This document shows positions 16,512-23,540 of a DNA stretch of 64,000 nt, one piece after another. This stretch comes from Anaeroplasma bactoclasticum. Lineage in GTDB: Bacteria > Bacillota_I > Bacilli_A > Acholeplasmatales > Anaeroplasmataceae. Under the pieces are notes generated by a model. That model saw only the letters and a list, made by a program, of their open reading frames with translations. It was not told the origin of the DNA and made no database searches. Each line of letters begins with the position of its first letter. The stretch's first letter is position 1. The stretch spans positions 1-64,000 of the forward strand of contig NZ_QXEV01000005.1 in NCBI RefSeq assembly GCF_003550015.1, in the 5' to 3' direction. The position numbers and the translations under genes are program-made.

Positions 16512-16736
16512 CTATTGATTATTATTTTTTCTTTCCTTCATTGCTTCTTCTAATTCACGCATAGCTAATTCTTTACCAAGCCTTGCATATTCTTCTGCAT
16601 CTATTTCTTCATAGATGTAACGATTCTGTAATGCAATTAATTCATCACTATCTGGAATATTATTTTCTGGATGTAATGAATGAGCCATAGCCTTAGCTCT
16701 TTCAACTTCTTTCTTTCTTAACATATTAAATGCCAT
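16512..16736 (-). CDS. Cassette A leading small helical protein (74 aa)
   Basis: The protein is nearly all helix: an RKKEVERAKAMAHSLHPENN start and an IYEEIDAEEYARLGKEL second half, similar to the binding-helix part of VbhA-type antitoxins. SLHPEN fits the pattern (S/T)xxxE(G/N) known from Fic inhibitors, though the paralogue in cassette B does not keep it. It is 11 bp from the 197-aa gene and driven by the promoter at 16786-16814. Probably an antitoxin or autoregulator. Confidence 0.5.
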   Translation of the reverse strand: MAFNMLRKKEVERAKAMAHSLHPENNIPDSDELIALQNRYIYEEIDAEEYARLGKELAMRELEEAMKERKNNNQ

Positions 16737-16785
16737 ATTTCATGTTCTCCTTTATATATAATTTGTACTGCCTTTTGATGCTTAA

Positions 16786-16860
16786 ATTATACCATTTTTT
16801 AGGTCTTTTTTCAACATTTTATATATATTATATATAATATATATAAGGACTTAAAATGTC
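16786..16860 (-). promoter_or_regulatory. Cassette A promoter and palindromic operators
   Basis: On the minus strand, -35 TTGAAA (16814-16809), 17 bp, -10 TATAAT (16791-16786). Directly upstream lie an AT palindrome (TATATATTATATATAATATA core) and GGACATTTTAAGTCC, an imperfect dyad. The same arrangement precedes cassette B, so autoregulation is likely. Confidence 0.75.
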
Positions 16861-16871
16861 CCCATTTAATA

Positions 16872-16899
16872 CAAAAAAATAAAGGGCAATACGCCCTTT
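16872..16899 (-). terminator. Terminator of small RNA B
   Basis: AAAGGGC and GCCCTTT flank a 5-nt loop and are followed on the minus strand by TATTTTTTT. The stem also has a T run on the plus strand, so it may act both ways. Confidence 0.8.
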
Positions 16900-16900
16900 T

Positions 16901-16997
16901 TGAACCCCTACCACTTGTTAGTCGCCTATAGGGAAGCGACAATTATTTTATGAACCCCTACCACTTGTTAGTCGCCTATAGGGAAGCGACAATTATT
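16901..16997 (-). repeat. Pseudoknot repeat array B (2 identical copies, 50-nt period)
   Basis: Two exact 47-nt copies separated by TTA. Each contains CCCTA, GTCGC, TAGGG and GCGAC in that order on the plus strand. There are no unique spacers, so it is not a CRISPR array. Confidence 0.8.
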
Positions 16998-17042
16998 GAT
17001 CTGGCATATAGCCAAAATTAAAGCCTTCGTTTCGGCATTTAT

Positions 17043-17083
17043 ATTTTACCCTGTATTGCAAAGAAATGCAATACAGGGTAAAA
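17043..17083 (-). promoter_or_regulatory. Promoter of small RNA B within a 17-bp perfect inverted repeat
   Basis: TTTTACCCTGTATTGCA (17044-17060) and its exact complement (17067-17083) flank a 6-nt loop. The minus-strand promoter (TTGCAT, 17 bp, TAAAAT) is embedded in this dyad, so the dyad is better read as an operator or cruciform than as a terminator. Confidence 0.65.
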
Positions 17084-17084
17084 A

Positions 17085-17205
17085 TCAACGTTCAATTATG
17101 CTACATTCTATACCAGCCTTAATAAAAATATTAGTAATTGATGTAGCAGTTCCACATCCCTTCTTTTTTTCATATACTCTCTATGGCTTTAATTAATTCG
17201 TCACT
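17085..17205 (-). pseudogene. Frame-broken relative of the 34-aa ORF
   Basis: One frame reads SDELIKAIESI, then a stop; a shift at an A7 run (about 17164-17170) continues YEKKKGCGTATSITNIFIKA and ends at 17085. The two parts together parallel the 34-aa peptide of cassette A (SNEKIRA..., STVVDFLVK). No start codon is intact. It suggests decay of an extra cassette gene in copy B. Confidence 0.35.
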
Positions 17206-17206
17206 C

Positions 17207-17401
17207 CTAATTCGAAGCTATATCGTTATGAACAGCTTTATTTAATTCTTCTAATGTAATATCACCAATTATATATTGCTCCCAGTATGGTGCTTTTCTT
17301 ACAACTGGAGAAATTTCTTTGCCATAACCTGCGCCAACAATATTAAAAGTTTTCTCAATAATTTTTATTCTTCTAATTTTTTCTTCTTCTGTAATTGCCA
17401 T
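17207..17401 (-). CDS. VbhA-like small antitoxin-type protein B
   Basis: The 64-aa protein matches A1 and A2: ITEEEKIRRIKIIEK, NIVGAGYGKE, then YIIGDITLEEL. It ends cassette B and is 22 bp after the 199-aa gene. The inhibitory Glu of Fic antitoxins is missing here too, so all three family members lack it. Likely the same partner role as in cassette A. Confidence 0.55.
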   Translation of the reverse strand: MAITEEEKIRRIKIIEKTFNIVGAGYGKEISPVVRKAPYWEQYIIGDITLEELNKAVHNDIASN

Positions 17402-17423
17402 ATTTCACACGCCCTTTTTTTTA

Positions 17424-18023
17424 TTAGAAGTCTGGTTTCATCCATTTTCTATCAATCCACCTTTCTTCTTCATATTCGTGTTCTCGTATTGCATAAAGCT
17501 CTGGTTCCATTATTTTTTTGATTGCAAGAATATCTCCAGCTTTAGAACCATCTTTTATTCTTTGGTAATCTACATCTGAAAGGGTAAGTTCTATTGCAAA
17601 TCTCTCAGCCCAATTTCTTTCAAATTTGTCTTTGCATGTCATTACATTTAAATAAAGTTCATCACCCGGCTTCCAAGCATCAAAAACATCATAAGCCCAG
17701 GCTTTTAAAAATAGGAATCTTTGGAGATTGAGTTTTGTTTTTTTGTCGAAAACAAAAGTAATATTTTTTGGGCTATTTAATTTTACATATACATCTGTTT
17801 CTGGAATTAAATGATAGTTTTCAATAACGCTCTGTTTCTTAAAATTTTCATATTTAAATTCAAAAACATAACCCCATTGTTTTTTTATTTTCCAAGCTAT
17901 TCTTTCCATATCATCTAATTTATAACCTGATAATCCTAAATAATTATGCATAATAGAAACAATAAGTGTTTGCATTAAACCTGCATCAGTAATATTTTCA
18001 TTTACAAATTTATACTTATCCAT
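17424..18023 (-). CDS. Cassette B core protein (199 aa), paralogue of the 197-aa protein
   Basis: Shared landmarks with the cassette A protein are MDKYKFVNENITD, KIKKQWGYVFEF, NLQRFLFLKAWAYDVFDAW, KPGDELYL and AERFAIELTLS. Conservation is strongest around the WAYD helix and the FAIELT helix. The rest has diverged, so the duplication is not recent. The position of the two helices recalls ImmA/IrrE-like folds without the zinc site. Product function unknown; a toxin-like core is one reading. Confidence 0.45.
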   Translation of the reverse strand: MDKYKFVNENITDAGLMQTLIVSIMHNYLGLSGYKLDDMERIAWKIKKQWGYVFEFKYENFKKQSVIENYHLIPETDVYVKLNSPKNITFVFDKKTKLNLQRFLFLKAWAYDVFDAWKPGDELYLNVMTCKDKFERNWAERFAIELTLSDVDYQRIKDGSKAGDILAIKKIMEPELYAIREHEYEEERWIDRKWMKPDF

Positions 18024-18086
18024 TAAACCACCTCAATTTTCTTAGATAAAAGAAAGTGCTTTGCAAAGCACCTTCTATATAACTCA

Positions 18087-18314
18087 TTATTTATTTTCCC
18101 TTTTAGATGCCATTCCACGTTCTAACTCACGATCTGCGATCTCTCCAATTAATTTGGAAAATTCCTTTGCATCTATTTCTTCATAGATATATTTTCTGTT
18201 TGCTTCTTCAACTTCCCTTAGGGCAATTTCATCATGCTCAACTCCAGGATATAAAGAATTTGACATAGCCTTTGCATTATCCAATTCTTTCTTTCTTTTC
18301 ATATTAAATGCCAT
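18087..18314 (-). CDS. Cassette B leading small helical protein (75 aa)
   Basis: It is the paralogue of the 74-aa protein: MAFNMKRKKELDNAKAMSNS and KYIYEEIDAKEFSKLIGE. The Fic-inhibitor-like pattern seen in copy A reads SLYPGVE here and is broken. The stop is 63 bp before the 199-aa gene, a wider gap than in copy A. It is driven by the promoter at 18362-18390. Likely an antitoxin or autoregulator. Confidence 0.5.
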   Translation of the reverse strand: MAFNMKRKKELDNAKAMSNSLYPGVEHDEIALREVEEANRKYIYEEIDAKEFSKLIGEIADRELERGMASKRENK

Positions 18315-18361
18315 TTTTATTTCTCCTTTATATATAATTTGTACTGCCTTTATGTACTTAA

Positions 18362-18435
18362 ATTATACCATTTTTTAGGCCTTTTTTCAATAGTTTATAT
18401 ATATTATACATAATATATATAGGACATAAAATGTC
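18362..18435 (-). promoter_or_regulatory. Cassette B promoter and palindromic operators
   Basis: On the minus strand, -35 TTGAAA (18390-18385), 17 bp, -10 TATAAT (18367-18362), a consensus sigma-A promoter. Upstream are an AT dyad and GGACATAAAATGTCC, a perfect GGACAT/ATGTCC palindrome (18422-18436). The whole block is nearly identical to the one before cassette A. Confidence 0.78.
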
Positions 18436-18449
18436 CTCTTTAAGCAATA

Positions 18450-18473
18450 AAAAAACACCTTTTAAAATGTGCT
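18450..18473 (-). terminator. Terminator of the PD-(D/E)XK gene
   Basis: On the minus strand a CACATTTT / AAAAGGTG stem is followed by TTTTTTTATT. It lies between the stop at 18502 and the cassette B promoter. Confidence 0.55.
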
Positions 18474-18501
18474 TAATCTATTATATTAAAAAGTTATATT
18501 T

Positions 18502-20010
18502 TTAGATTGAGTATATTTTTTTTACCTCTTCAGTAATAAATTCGACTGCAGCCTTAATTATAAATTCAGAGGAATTGGCTTTTAAATCATACCTTTTGAT
18601 AATATAGTGCTTACCCCAAGCATTTCTTCCTTCTGTTACAATCTTTTTGCAATCAGGGGTAATAAATTTGTCAAAGTCATAATCACGATTTCCTCTATTC
18701 CATAATGCAATGTATAAGATATCCGCCTCTTCAAATGGGAAGCCATCATATTCTCTATCAGTTGGCTCATTCATTATGTATGATTCAAGAGTTAATCCAT
18801 TATCTTCAATATTTATATAGGAACTAAAATATGATTTATAAACTCCTTCTAAATTATAGCAACCAATTTCTTTATATTTAAAATCTTCACTTTTTACCTC
18901 TTTAAGTTTATTTGAAAGGTTTTTAATAATTTCAATTTTGTCATCATGTGATTTGTTATATTTATATTCGAGATCTATGCTTTCTATGTTAGCAGCCTCA
19001 TAAATTCTTTTATAGTCATTTAATATTTTATCAAGTTTCAAAAGGAATTCTTCCTTTGATTTTATTTCTTCTTTTTCTGTATGGGCAATTACTTTATCGA
19101 ACTTTCTATCACTTATAAATAATGAATCTTGTATGTCATCAAGAGTGTCTCTTAATTTATCCACATATAATTTTATACTATACTCTTTAAATCTCCACTC
19201 CATACCATATACTAACCATTTGGCTATCAAATTAGTGCCTATAATCTTGCCATCAGCGTATACATTACAATCTCTACTTGTTATTTCCAAATATGGAGTA
19301 TTATCTTCCTTTGCTATTGGTATTAATGGTCTAAATGTAATATATGAATAGCCATAGTTTGAATTTTCTACATATATTTTAAAATCATTTTTATATCTTT
19401 CCTTTAATACATTGTTGAAAAAGCCAAACCAAGCAATAGTATTAAATTTAGAATTAGGTTCAGTAACTAATTCTGTATTTGAATAAAACTCATATAATTT
19501 ATTGATGTGATTAGCATACCAGTTTAATAACAGATTAGAGCCATTGGAATACCTTTGCCAAAAGTCTCTTATTCTTTTTAAATCAAACAATTCCCATTTA
19601 GCATTTTTAACTGTTGCCCTTTCCCAGTCTTGAATAAAGCTGGTTTTATAAAAGATATATTTTCTTTCGTTAGTATTCTCTTTCCAATATTTATCTTTTT
19701 CAAATATGCACTGGTATTTTAAAAGCTGATTATGCTCGCTAGAATATGTTTTATCTTCAATTATGATGCCATATTTATAGCCATCATTCATTTCTAACCA
19801 AACAACTATATCAGCCTTATGATCCTGTGCCTTAGTCCACAATTTTTGGATGCTATTAACTGTATATTTATGGTTATTAATAAAAGCTATTAGAAGGCTT
19901 CTTGAGGCATCTTTAACCTCATCATCACTACTATCATAGCTTTCAAATAGCCATCTTAAGAAAGCATCTTGGCTTAATTCTTTAGTCGCAAAATCGAATA
20001 AATTCTTCAA
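18502..20010 (-). CDS. PD-(D/E)XK nuclease superfamily protein
   Basis: The 502-aa protein starts with TTG at 20010 (GATGAGATAAT upstream). Residues 1-170 fit the PDDEXK_4 group: an N-terminal LSQDAFLRWLFES helix, Asp in HKADIVVWLE (about 70), then GIIIEDKTYSSEH with the E-x-K catalytic pair, and an LLKYQ helix. The C-terminal 330 residues are a mixed domain without a known motif. It probably cuts nucleic acid. It stands between a structured 66-bp element and the duplicated cassettes. Confidence 0.75.
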   Translation of the reverse strand: MKNLFDFATKELSQDAFLRWLFESYDSSDDEVKDASRSLLIAFINNHKYTVNSIQKLWTKAQDHKADIVVWLEMNDGYKYGIIIEDKTYSSEHNQLLKYQCIFEKDKYWKENTNERKYIFYKTSFIQDWERATVKNAKWELFDLKRIRDFWQRYSNGSNLLLNWYANHINKLYEFYSNTELVTEPNSKFNTIAWFGFFNNVLKERYKNDFKIYVENSNYGYSYITFRPLIPIAKEDNTPYLEITSRDCNVYADGKIIGTNLIAKWLVYGMEWRFKEYSIKLYVDKLRDTLDDIQDSLFISDRKFDKVIAHTEKEEIKSKEEFLLKLDKILNDYKRIYEAANIESIDLEYKYNKSHDDKIEIIKNLSNKLKEVKSEDFKYKEIGCYNLEGVYKSYFSSYINIEDNGLTLESYIMNEPTDREYDGFPFEEADILYIALWNRGNRDYDFDKFITPDCKKIVTEGRNAWGKHYIIKRYDLKANSSEFIIKAAVEFITEEVKKIYSI

Positions 20011-20096
20011 ATTATCTCATCTCTTTTCATATTACTGATTAATGAATTTCTTTATAATAGTATAACATAAATAAAATATAATTTTTACTTGAAAGT

Positions 20097-20162
20097 GGGG
20101 AAAGCAATACCCTTCACTCTCTTTACCTTACTCGGTTTTCTATGTTGCTTCCTTTCAGCCTA
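20097..20162 (-). other. Structured 66-bp element, copy 1
   Basis: GGAAAGCAA (20099-20107) pairs with TTGCTTCC (20145-20152), with one bulged A. The interior holds TTTACCTTACTCGGTTTTCT, identical to copy 2 at 22143-22162. The closing pairs differ from copy 2 in a compensatory way (GCAA/TTGC here, GCAT/ATGC there), so a folded form is conserved. It lies 87 bp upstream of the nuclease gene, ahead of a likely -10 (TATACT). Confidence 0.55.
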
Positions 20163-20197
20163 ATGTTACTAAAAAGACAGTACATAAAAATGGACTT

Positions 20198-22084
20198 TTA
20201 GGCTATTACTCTTTTTAAATCATCAATAGTTAATACTTTCTTTTCAACCAATTGTCTAGCTAATAGCTCTATGTTCGCCTTGTTTTCTTTAATTATCCTT
20301 CTAACATTCTTCTCACATTTTGCTAATATTTTTTCTGATTTCTTCTCATTAATCCTTTTTTTGTTTGGAGAAGTTTTATCCGGAGAATTATTAATTAAAG
20401 ATTCAAATCCATCGTATGCGTAATCATTTATCAACTGTGCTGATTGTTTTCTTGCACGTTCTAGGTCTGAAATTGCCCCTCTATCTCTATGATTATGAAG
20501 CATCAAACATGCCAAATACCCACCTAAAGATATTTCAATATCAGCAATATTCCTTTCGGTTGAGCCTGGTCTATAATCTGTAGGAAAAACTTTACATAGA
20601 CCTCCACTAAGACTATTTACTTCTAATGTAGCCTTATAGAACTTAAAGAAATCCTGATGATAATAAGCAACTACTGCATGTCCAACCTCATGAACTGCTT
20701 CTAAATATCTATCATGTTCTTCGACATCTCCATAATACTCACTATCTCTTTTATTAATTTTATCAATCATTTCTTCAATATTAGATATGGATGGCTTTTC
20801 ACCAAATCTTAATCGAGTTTCATTAGCAATCGCTTTGATATTCACAGCATTTTCACCGCTAGTTATTAATGCTAAGTATTCAAGGTCATAATCACCAACT
20901 ATTCCATATTTTTCAAAATAATATTTGAATAAATTGATTCTTTCTTCGGTTGTTGGATTACCTAGGCCAATGATATAGTCAAGTCTACCACGTCGTGTTA
21001 AAGCAGGATTAAGATTGTCATAACCATTACATGTAGCAACAACAAATATATTAGAACTATCACCACCTAATCCATCAAGTTGAGTTAACAATTCTCTTTC
21101 TGCACTTCTTGCAAATATATCAAATTCGTCTATCAAAATAATGACAAACCTTTTTAAACTTCTAGCATAATCAAATGTCTTTTTTACATTATCATCATTC
21201 CGATAACTATCATCTTTAATTTTTAGAATAGTTGCATCTGAAAATAGATTCGCAAACTCCTTAGCAAATAAAGTTTTACCCGTACCAATTGGTCCATATA
21301 ATAGTATCCCTTTAGGAATATCAATTCCTTTCTTTTGTATTTCCTTTCTATTATCAATCCATGATTTTACCAACAACAATTCTTTTTTAATTTCATCATA
21401 GCCTGCAATTTTATCAAAATTACTACTTCTAATCTCCGAATCAATATGATCATCTTCACTGACAAACAATCTGCTATAATCTTCAATGAAATTAAATTCA
21501 TATTTTAATTCTTTACCTTTTTTCTTGTTTTCTATTAGCCTTACAAGTAATTCCTCATCGCCATGCTTTGAATAATATGATTCCCTATCAACCAATATAG
21601 TATTATCAACTAAATCAACTTTATTTAACATTATTTTAAAATCTTCGATTTTGAATTCATCAAAATATTTATTTTTATTTGTATCTCTAACCAATAATAA
21701 TTGAATATCATTATCAATCGATATTTTTCTTAATTTATCAACATTAGTTAAAATATCACCATTAATTTTATTAATCCTATCAATTATACACAAATCAAAG
21801 TCTTTATGCTTAATCAATAAATTACATACATCATCAATGTCTGTGGCATGTTCATAAATTACGAAATTGGAAAACTTATTTATTCTTTCATTATCGCCAT
21901 ATAATATTTTATTAAGCTTATTAATAATAAAGTTTTTACCATTCTTATTATTTATAATGCATACTTTTTTATTTAAAAAAATATCAATCAGAAAGTTTAA
22001 ATAAAATGTTTGTTTACCAATTCTAGGGGCTCCAGCTAGTAAAGTAATATTTCCATTTTGTATAAAATCCATTATAGTTTTCAT
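20198..22084 (-). CDS. Cytosolic FtsH-like AAA protease with an extra N-terminal P-loop domain
   Basis: ATG 22084 is preferred (GGAGG seven bases upstream) over 22090; product 628 aa. Residues about 10-190 are a RecA/DnaB-like ATPase (Walker A GAPRIGKQ, then DLCIIDRINK). An AAA domain follows (GPIGTGKT about 262, IDEFD, SRH TRRGRLDY). The C-terminal M41-like part has HEVGH (about 464) and a third metal ligand in DLERARKQSA, as in FtsH. No membrane segment is present, unlike true FtsH. A paralogue lies at 35460. Likely an ATP-driven protease in a conflict system; its target is unknown. Confidence 0.8.
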   Translation of the reverse strand: MKTIMDFIQNGNITLLAGAPRIGKQTFYLNFLIDIFLNKKVCIINNKNGKNFIINKLNKILYGDNERINKFSNFVIYEHATDIDDVCNLLIKHKDFDLCIIDRINKINGDILTNVDKLRKISIDNDIQLLLVRDTNKNKYFDEFKIEDFKIMLNKVDLVDNTILVDRESYYSKHGDEELLVRLIENKKKGKELKYEFNFIEDYSRLFVSEDDHIDSEIRSSNFDKIAGYDEIKKELLLVKSWIDNRKEIQKKGIDIPKGILLYGPIGTGKTLFAKEFANLFSDATILKIKDDSYRNDDNVKKTFDYARSLKRFVIILIDEFDIFARSAERELLTQLDGLGGDSSNIFVVATCNGYDNLNPALTRRGRLDYIIGLGNPTTEERINLFKYYFEKYGIVGDYDLEYLALITSGENAVNIKAIANETRLRFGEKPSISNIEEMIDKINKRDSEYYGDVEEHDRYLEAVHEVGHAVVAYYHQDFFKFYKATLEVNSLSGGLCKVFPTDYRPGSTERNIADIEISLGGYLACLMLHNHRDRGAISDLERARKQSAQLINDYAYDGFESLINNSPDKTSPNKKRINEKKSEKILAKCEKNVRRIIKENKANIELLARQLVEKKVLTIDDLKRVIA

Positions 22085-22112
22085 ATTCATTCCTCCTCTA
22101 ATAAAATTTATA

Positions 22113-22183
22113 ACGCAGGGAAAGCATTACCACTCAGCGTAATTTACCTTACTCGGTTTTCTGTGATGCTTCCTTTCAGCACT
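22113..22183 (-). promoter_or_regulatory. Structured element, copy 2, in the leader of the FtsH-like gene
   Basis: GGAAAGCAT (22119-22127) pairs with ATGCTTCC (22166-22173). The core TTTACCTTACTCGGTTTTCT is shared with copy 1. It ends about 22-30 bp before the ribosome binding site of the FtsH-like gene, so on the minus strand it would be in the 5' UTR. No known riboswitch was recognised. Confidence 0.55.
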
Positions 22184-22215
22184 CCACGTTTAATGTCATA
22201 TGAGCGGACAATGTA

Positions 22216-22551
22216 TTATAAATCAATTATTAGTATTCCATACTTATTCTTTAAAGAATGTAGATCATATTTATTCTCAAAATAATATGCAAATTCATCT
22301 ATTATATAAGAATCATTAAAGCATCCATCTATTATAATTGGTTGCAAGCTATTTAATTCATATAGATCACTATTTAAGCAATCATTATAATCAACCATAT
22401 TATATTTCTTAATAAGACTAATTCTACTTTTAATAATATCATCACAATATCTATAAAATTCCTCTAGGCTCTTAAAATCCACTCTCTTTATTATATCTCT
22501 ATTAGAATTATTAAATATAGCATCATCTAGTTCAAATACATATTCATCCAT
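22216..22551 (-). CDS. Unrecognised 111-aa protein
   Basis: The start at ATG 22551 follows AAAGGGGGC; a longer reading to 22605 adds a hydrophobic non-coding-looking stretch. The protein is acidic, with DEYVFELDDAIFN at the start and a C-terminal FAYYFENKYDLHSLKNKYG. It lies between the Nmad3 gene and the FtsH-like gene. No family is recognised. Position suggests a small partner of either. Confidence 0.5.
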   Translation of the reverse strand: MDEYVFELDDAIFNNSNRDIIKRVDFKSLEEFYRYCDDIIKSRISLIKKYNMVDYNDCLNSDLYELNSLQPIIIDGCFNDSYIIDEFAYYFENKYDLHSLKNKYGILIIDL

Positions 22552-22613
22552 AATAGCCCCCTTTACCTTCATTATAAAGAAAAAGATGTCCAAAATTACG
22601 GACATCCAAACTA

Positions 22614-23537
22614 TTAATCATCATAATCTTGATTTATTGATTTAAGTAACTCATCCTTATTAGATTCAAGCATTTTTTTAAACCAATCAAGTGTTTCATT
22701 GTATAATTTCTTATTATCATTTTTCAAAACAATTTCTTGCCACTGGCCCTTATACTGAACTCCCTCATCATTTTCCATCGCATTCTTTCTAGTTTCTGTG
22801 TAAATGTTCCCAGCATCATAGAATCCTCTATAAATCCATTTTGATCTACTTTTATTCTCATTTGTGAGTACTGTCGACGAATTAAATTTAAAAACTCCAC
22901 TTCCAGGATATGTTTTTGATTCTACGCCATCAAGCTCTAGATACTGTTTAGCTATATATACACAATTTGGTTTACCTCCATATTTATTTTTATTATTGTG
23001 TGGATGCCAAGGGCATTTTTGTTCCATATCTTCATATTTTTCGACTTTATCTCCTACTTGTAAATAGCCATAAACAACATGGTAATCTTTAAATTCCCCT
23101 TTTTCAAACTCCCATTTATCACTATTAGGATTGAGTTTTCTAAACCAACCAAAGAATAAGAAAATATCTCCCTCTTTTACATCACAGTTATTTAAATAAG
23201 ATTGAGCATTTTCAGACTGACCAAAAGCTGCAAACCACTTACCATTTCGTCCGATAACATCTTTTCTAAGATCAGGGTCTAAGTGACAATAGTTGAAATT
23301 TGTCTCCCTAGCTTTTTTTCTAAAATTCTTTAAAGAATTAATTATTTCAATATACTCCTTATCATTGTATTTTAAATCCTTATAAGTTTCTTTATCAGGA
23401 TATTCATCATCATTTTTATTAGGAATTGGCATTGATAATAAAGTATTATCTCTTAATATGGGACTTGGGATACCTCCAAAACCGCTATCAAATCCTTTTC
23501 TACTCAGAATAAACTTGATCTTTTTTGTTTCTGCCAT
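22614..23537 (-). CDS. Nmad3-like protein (nucleotide-modification-associated domain 3)
   Basis: The first 50 residues carry the family signature FILSRKGFDSGFGGIPSPIL and LLSMPIP. The 307-aa length covers the whole Nmad3 domain, including Y-x-HLDPDL and the FGWF segment. Nmad3 was defined from gene neighbourhoods of phages and elements with modified DNA bases; its chemistry is not settled. It is followed 8 bp later by the 111-aa region and preceded by a WYL regulator 3 bp away, so the two are co-transcribed. Here it may handle or sense modified nucleotides. Confidence 0.8.
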   Translation of the reverse strand: MAETKKIKFILSRKGFDSGFGGIPSPILRDNTLLSMPIPNKNDDEYPDKETYKDLKYNDKEYIEIINSLKNFRKKARETNFNYCHLDPDLRKDVIGRNGKWFAAFGQSENAQSYLNNCDVKEGDIFLFFGWFRKLNPNSDKWEFEKGEFKDYHVVYGYLQVGDKVEKYEDMEQKCPWHPHNNKNKYGGKPNCVYIAKQYLELDGVESKTYPGSGVFKFNSSTVLTNENKSRSKWIYRGFYDAGNIYTETRKNAMENDEGVQYKGQWQEIVLKNDNKKLYNETLDWFKKMLESNKDELLKSINQDYDD

Positions 23538-23540
23538 CTT

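Larger units (their letters stand above)
16872..17036 (-). ncRNA. Small RNA B: two tandem pseudoknot repeats with own promoter and terminator
   Basis: The promoter is TTGCAT, 17 bp, TAAAAT (17071-17043), the terminator is at 16872-16899, and the RNA is about 160 nt. It opens with a GCC-N8-GGC hairpin and carries two identical 47-nt units (16901-16947 and 16951-16997, 50-nt period). In each, plus-strand CCCTA pairs with TAGGG and GTCGC with GCGAC in interleaved order. Compared with RNA A, the changed bases in stem 2 (CCCTG/CAGGG to CCCTA/TAGGG) are compensatory. It lies between cassette B and the promoter of cassette A. Confidence 0.7.

Noticed and set aside
15283-16997. CRISPR-like look of the tandem 47-50-nt repeats
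   Set aside because: Each array has only two copies, directly adjacent with 3-nt or no spacer, and no cas gene is near. The covarying pseudoknot explains the repeats better.
17044-17083. The perfect 17-bp hairpin as a terminator
   Set aside because: No T run follows on the minus strand, and a promoter with 17-bp spacing is embedded in it, matching the promoter of small RNA A.
15246-18314. A classical type III toxin-antitoxin locus
   Set aside because: No ToxN, CptN or TenpN-like protein is visible directly downstream of either array; next genes have their own promoter or leader. Kept only as an analogy for the RNA.
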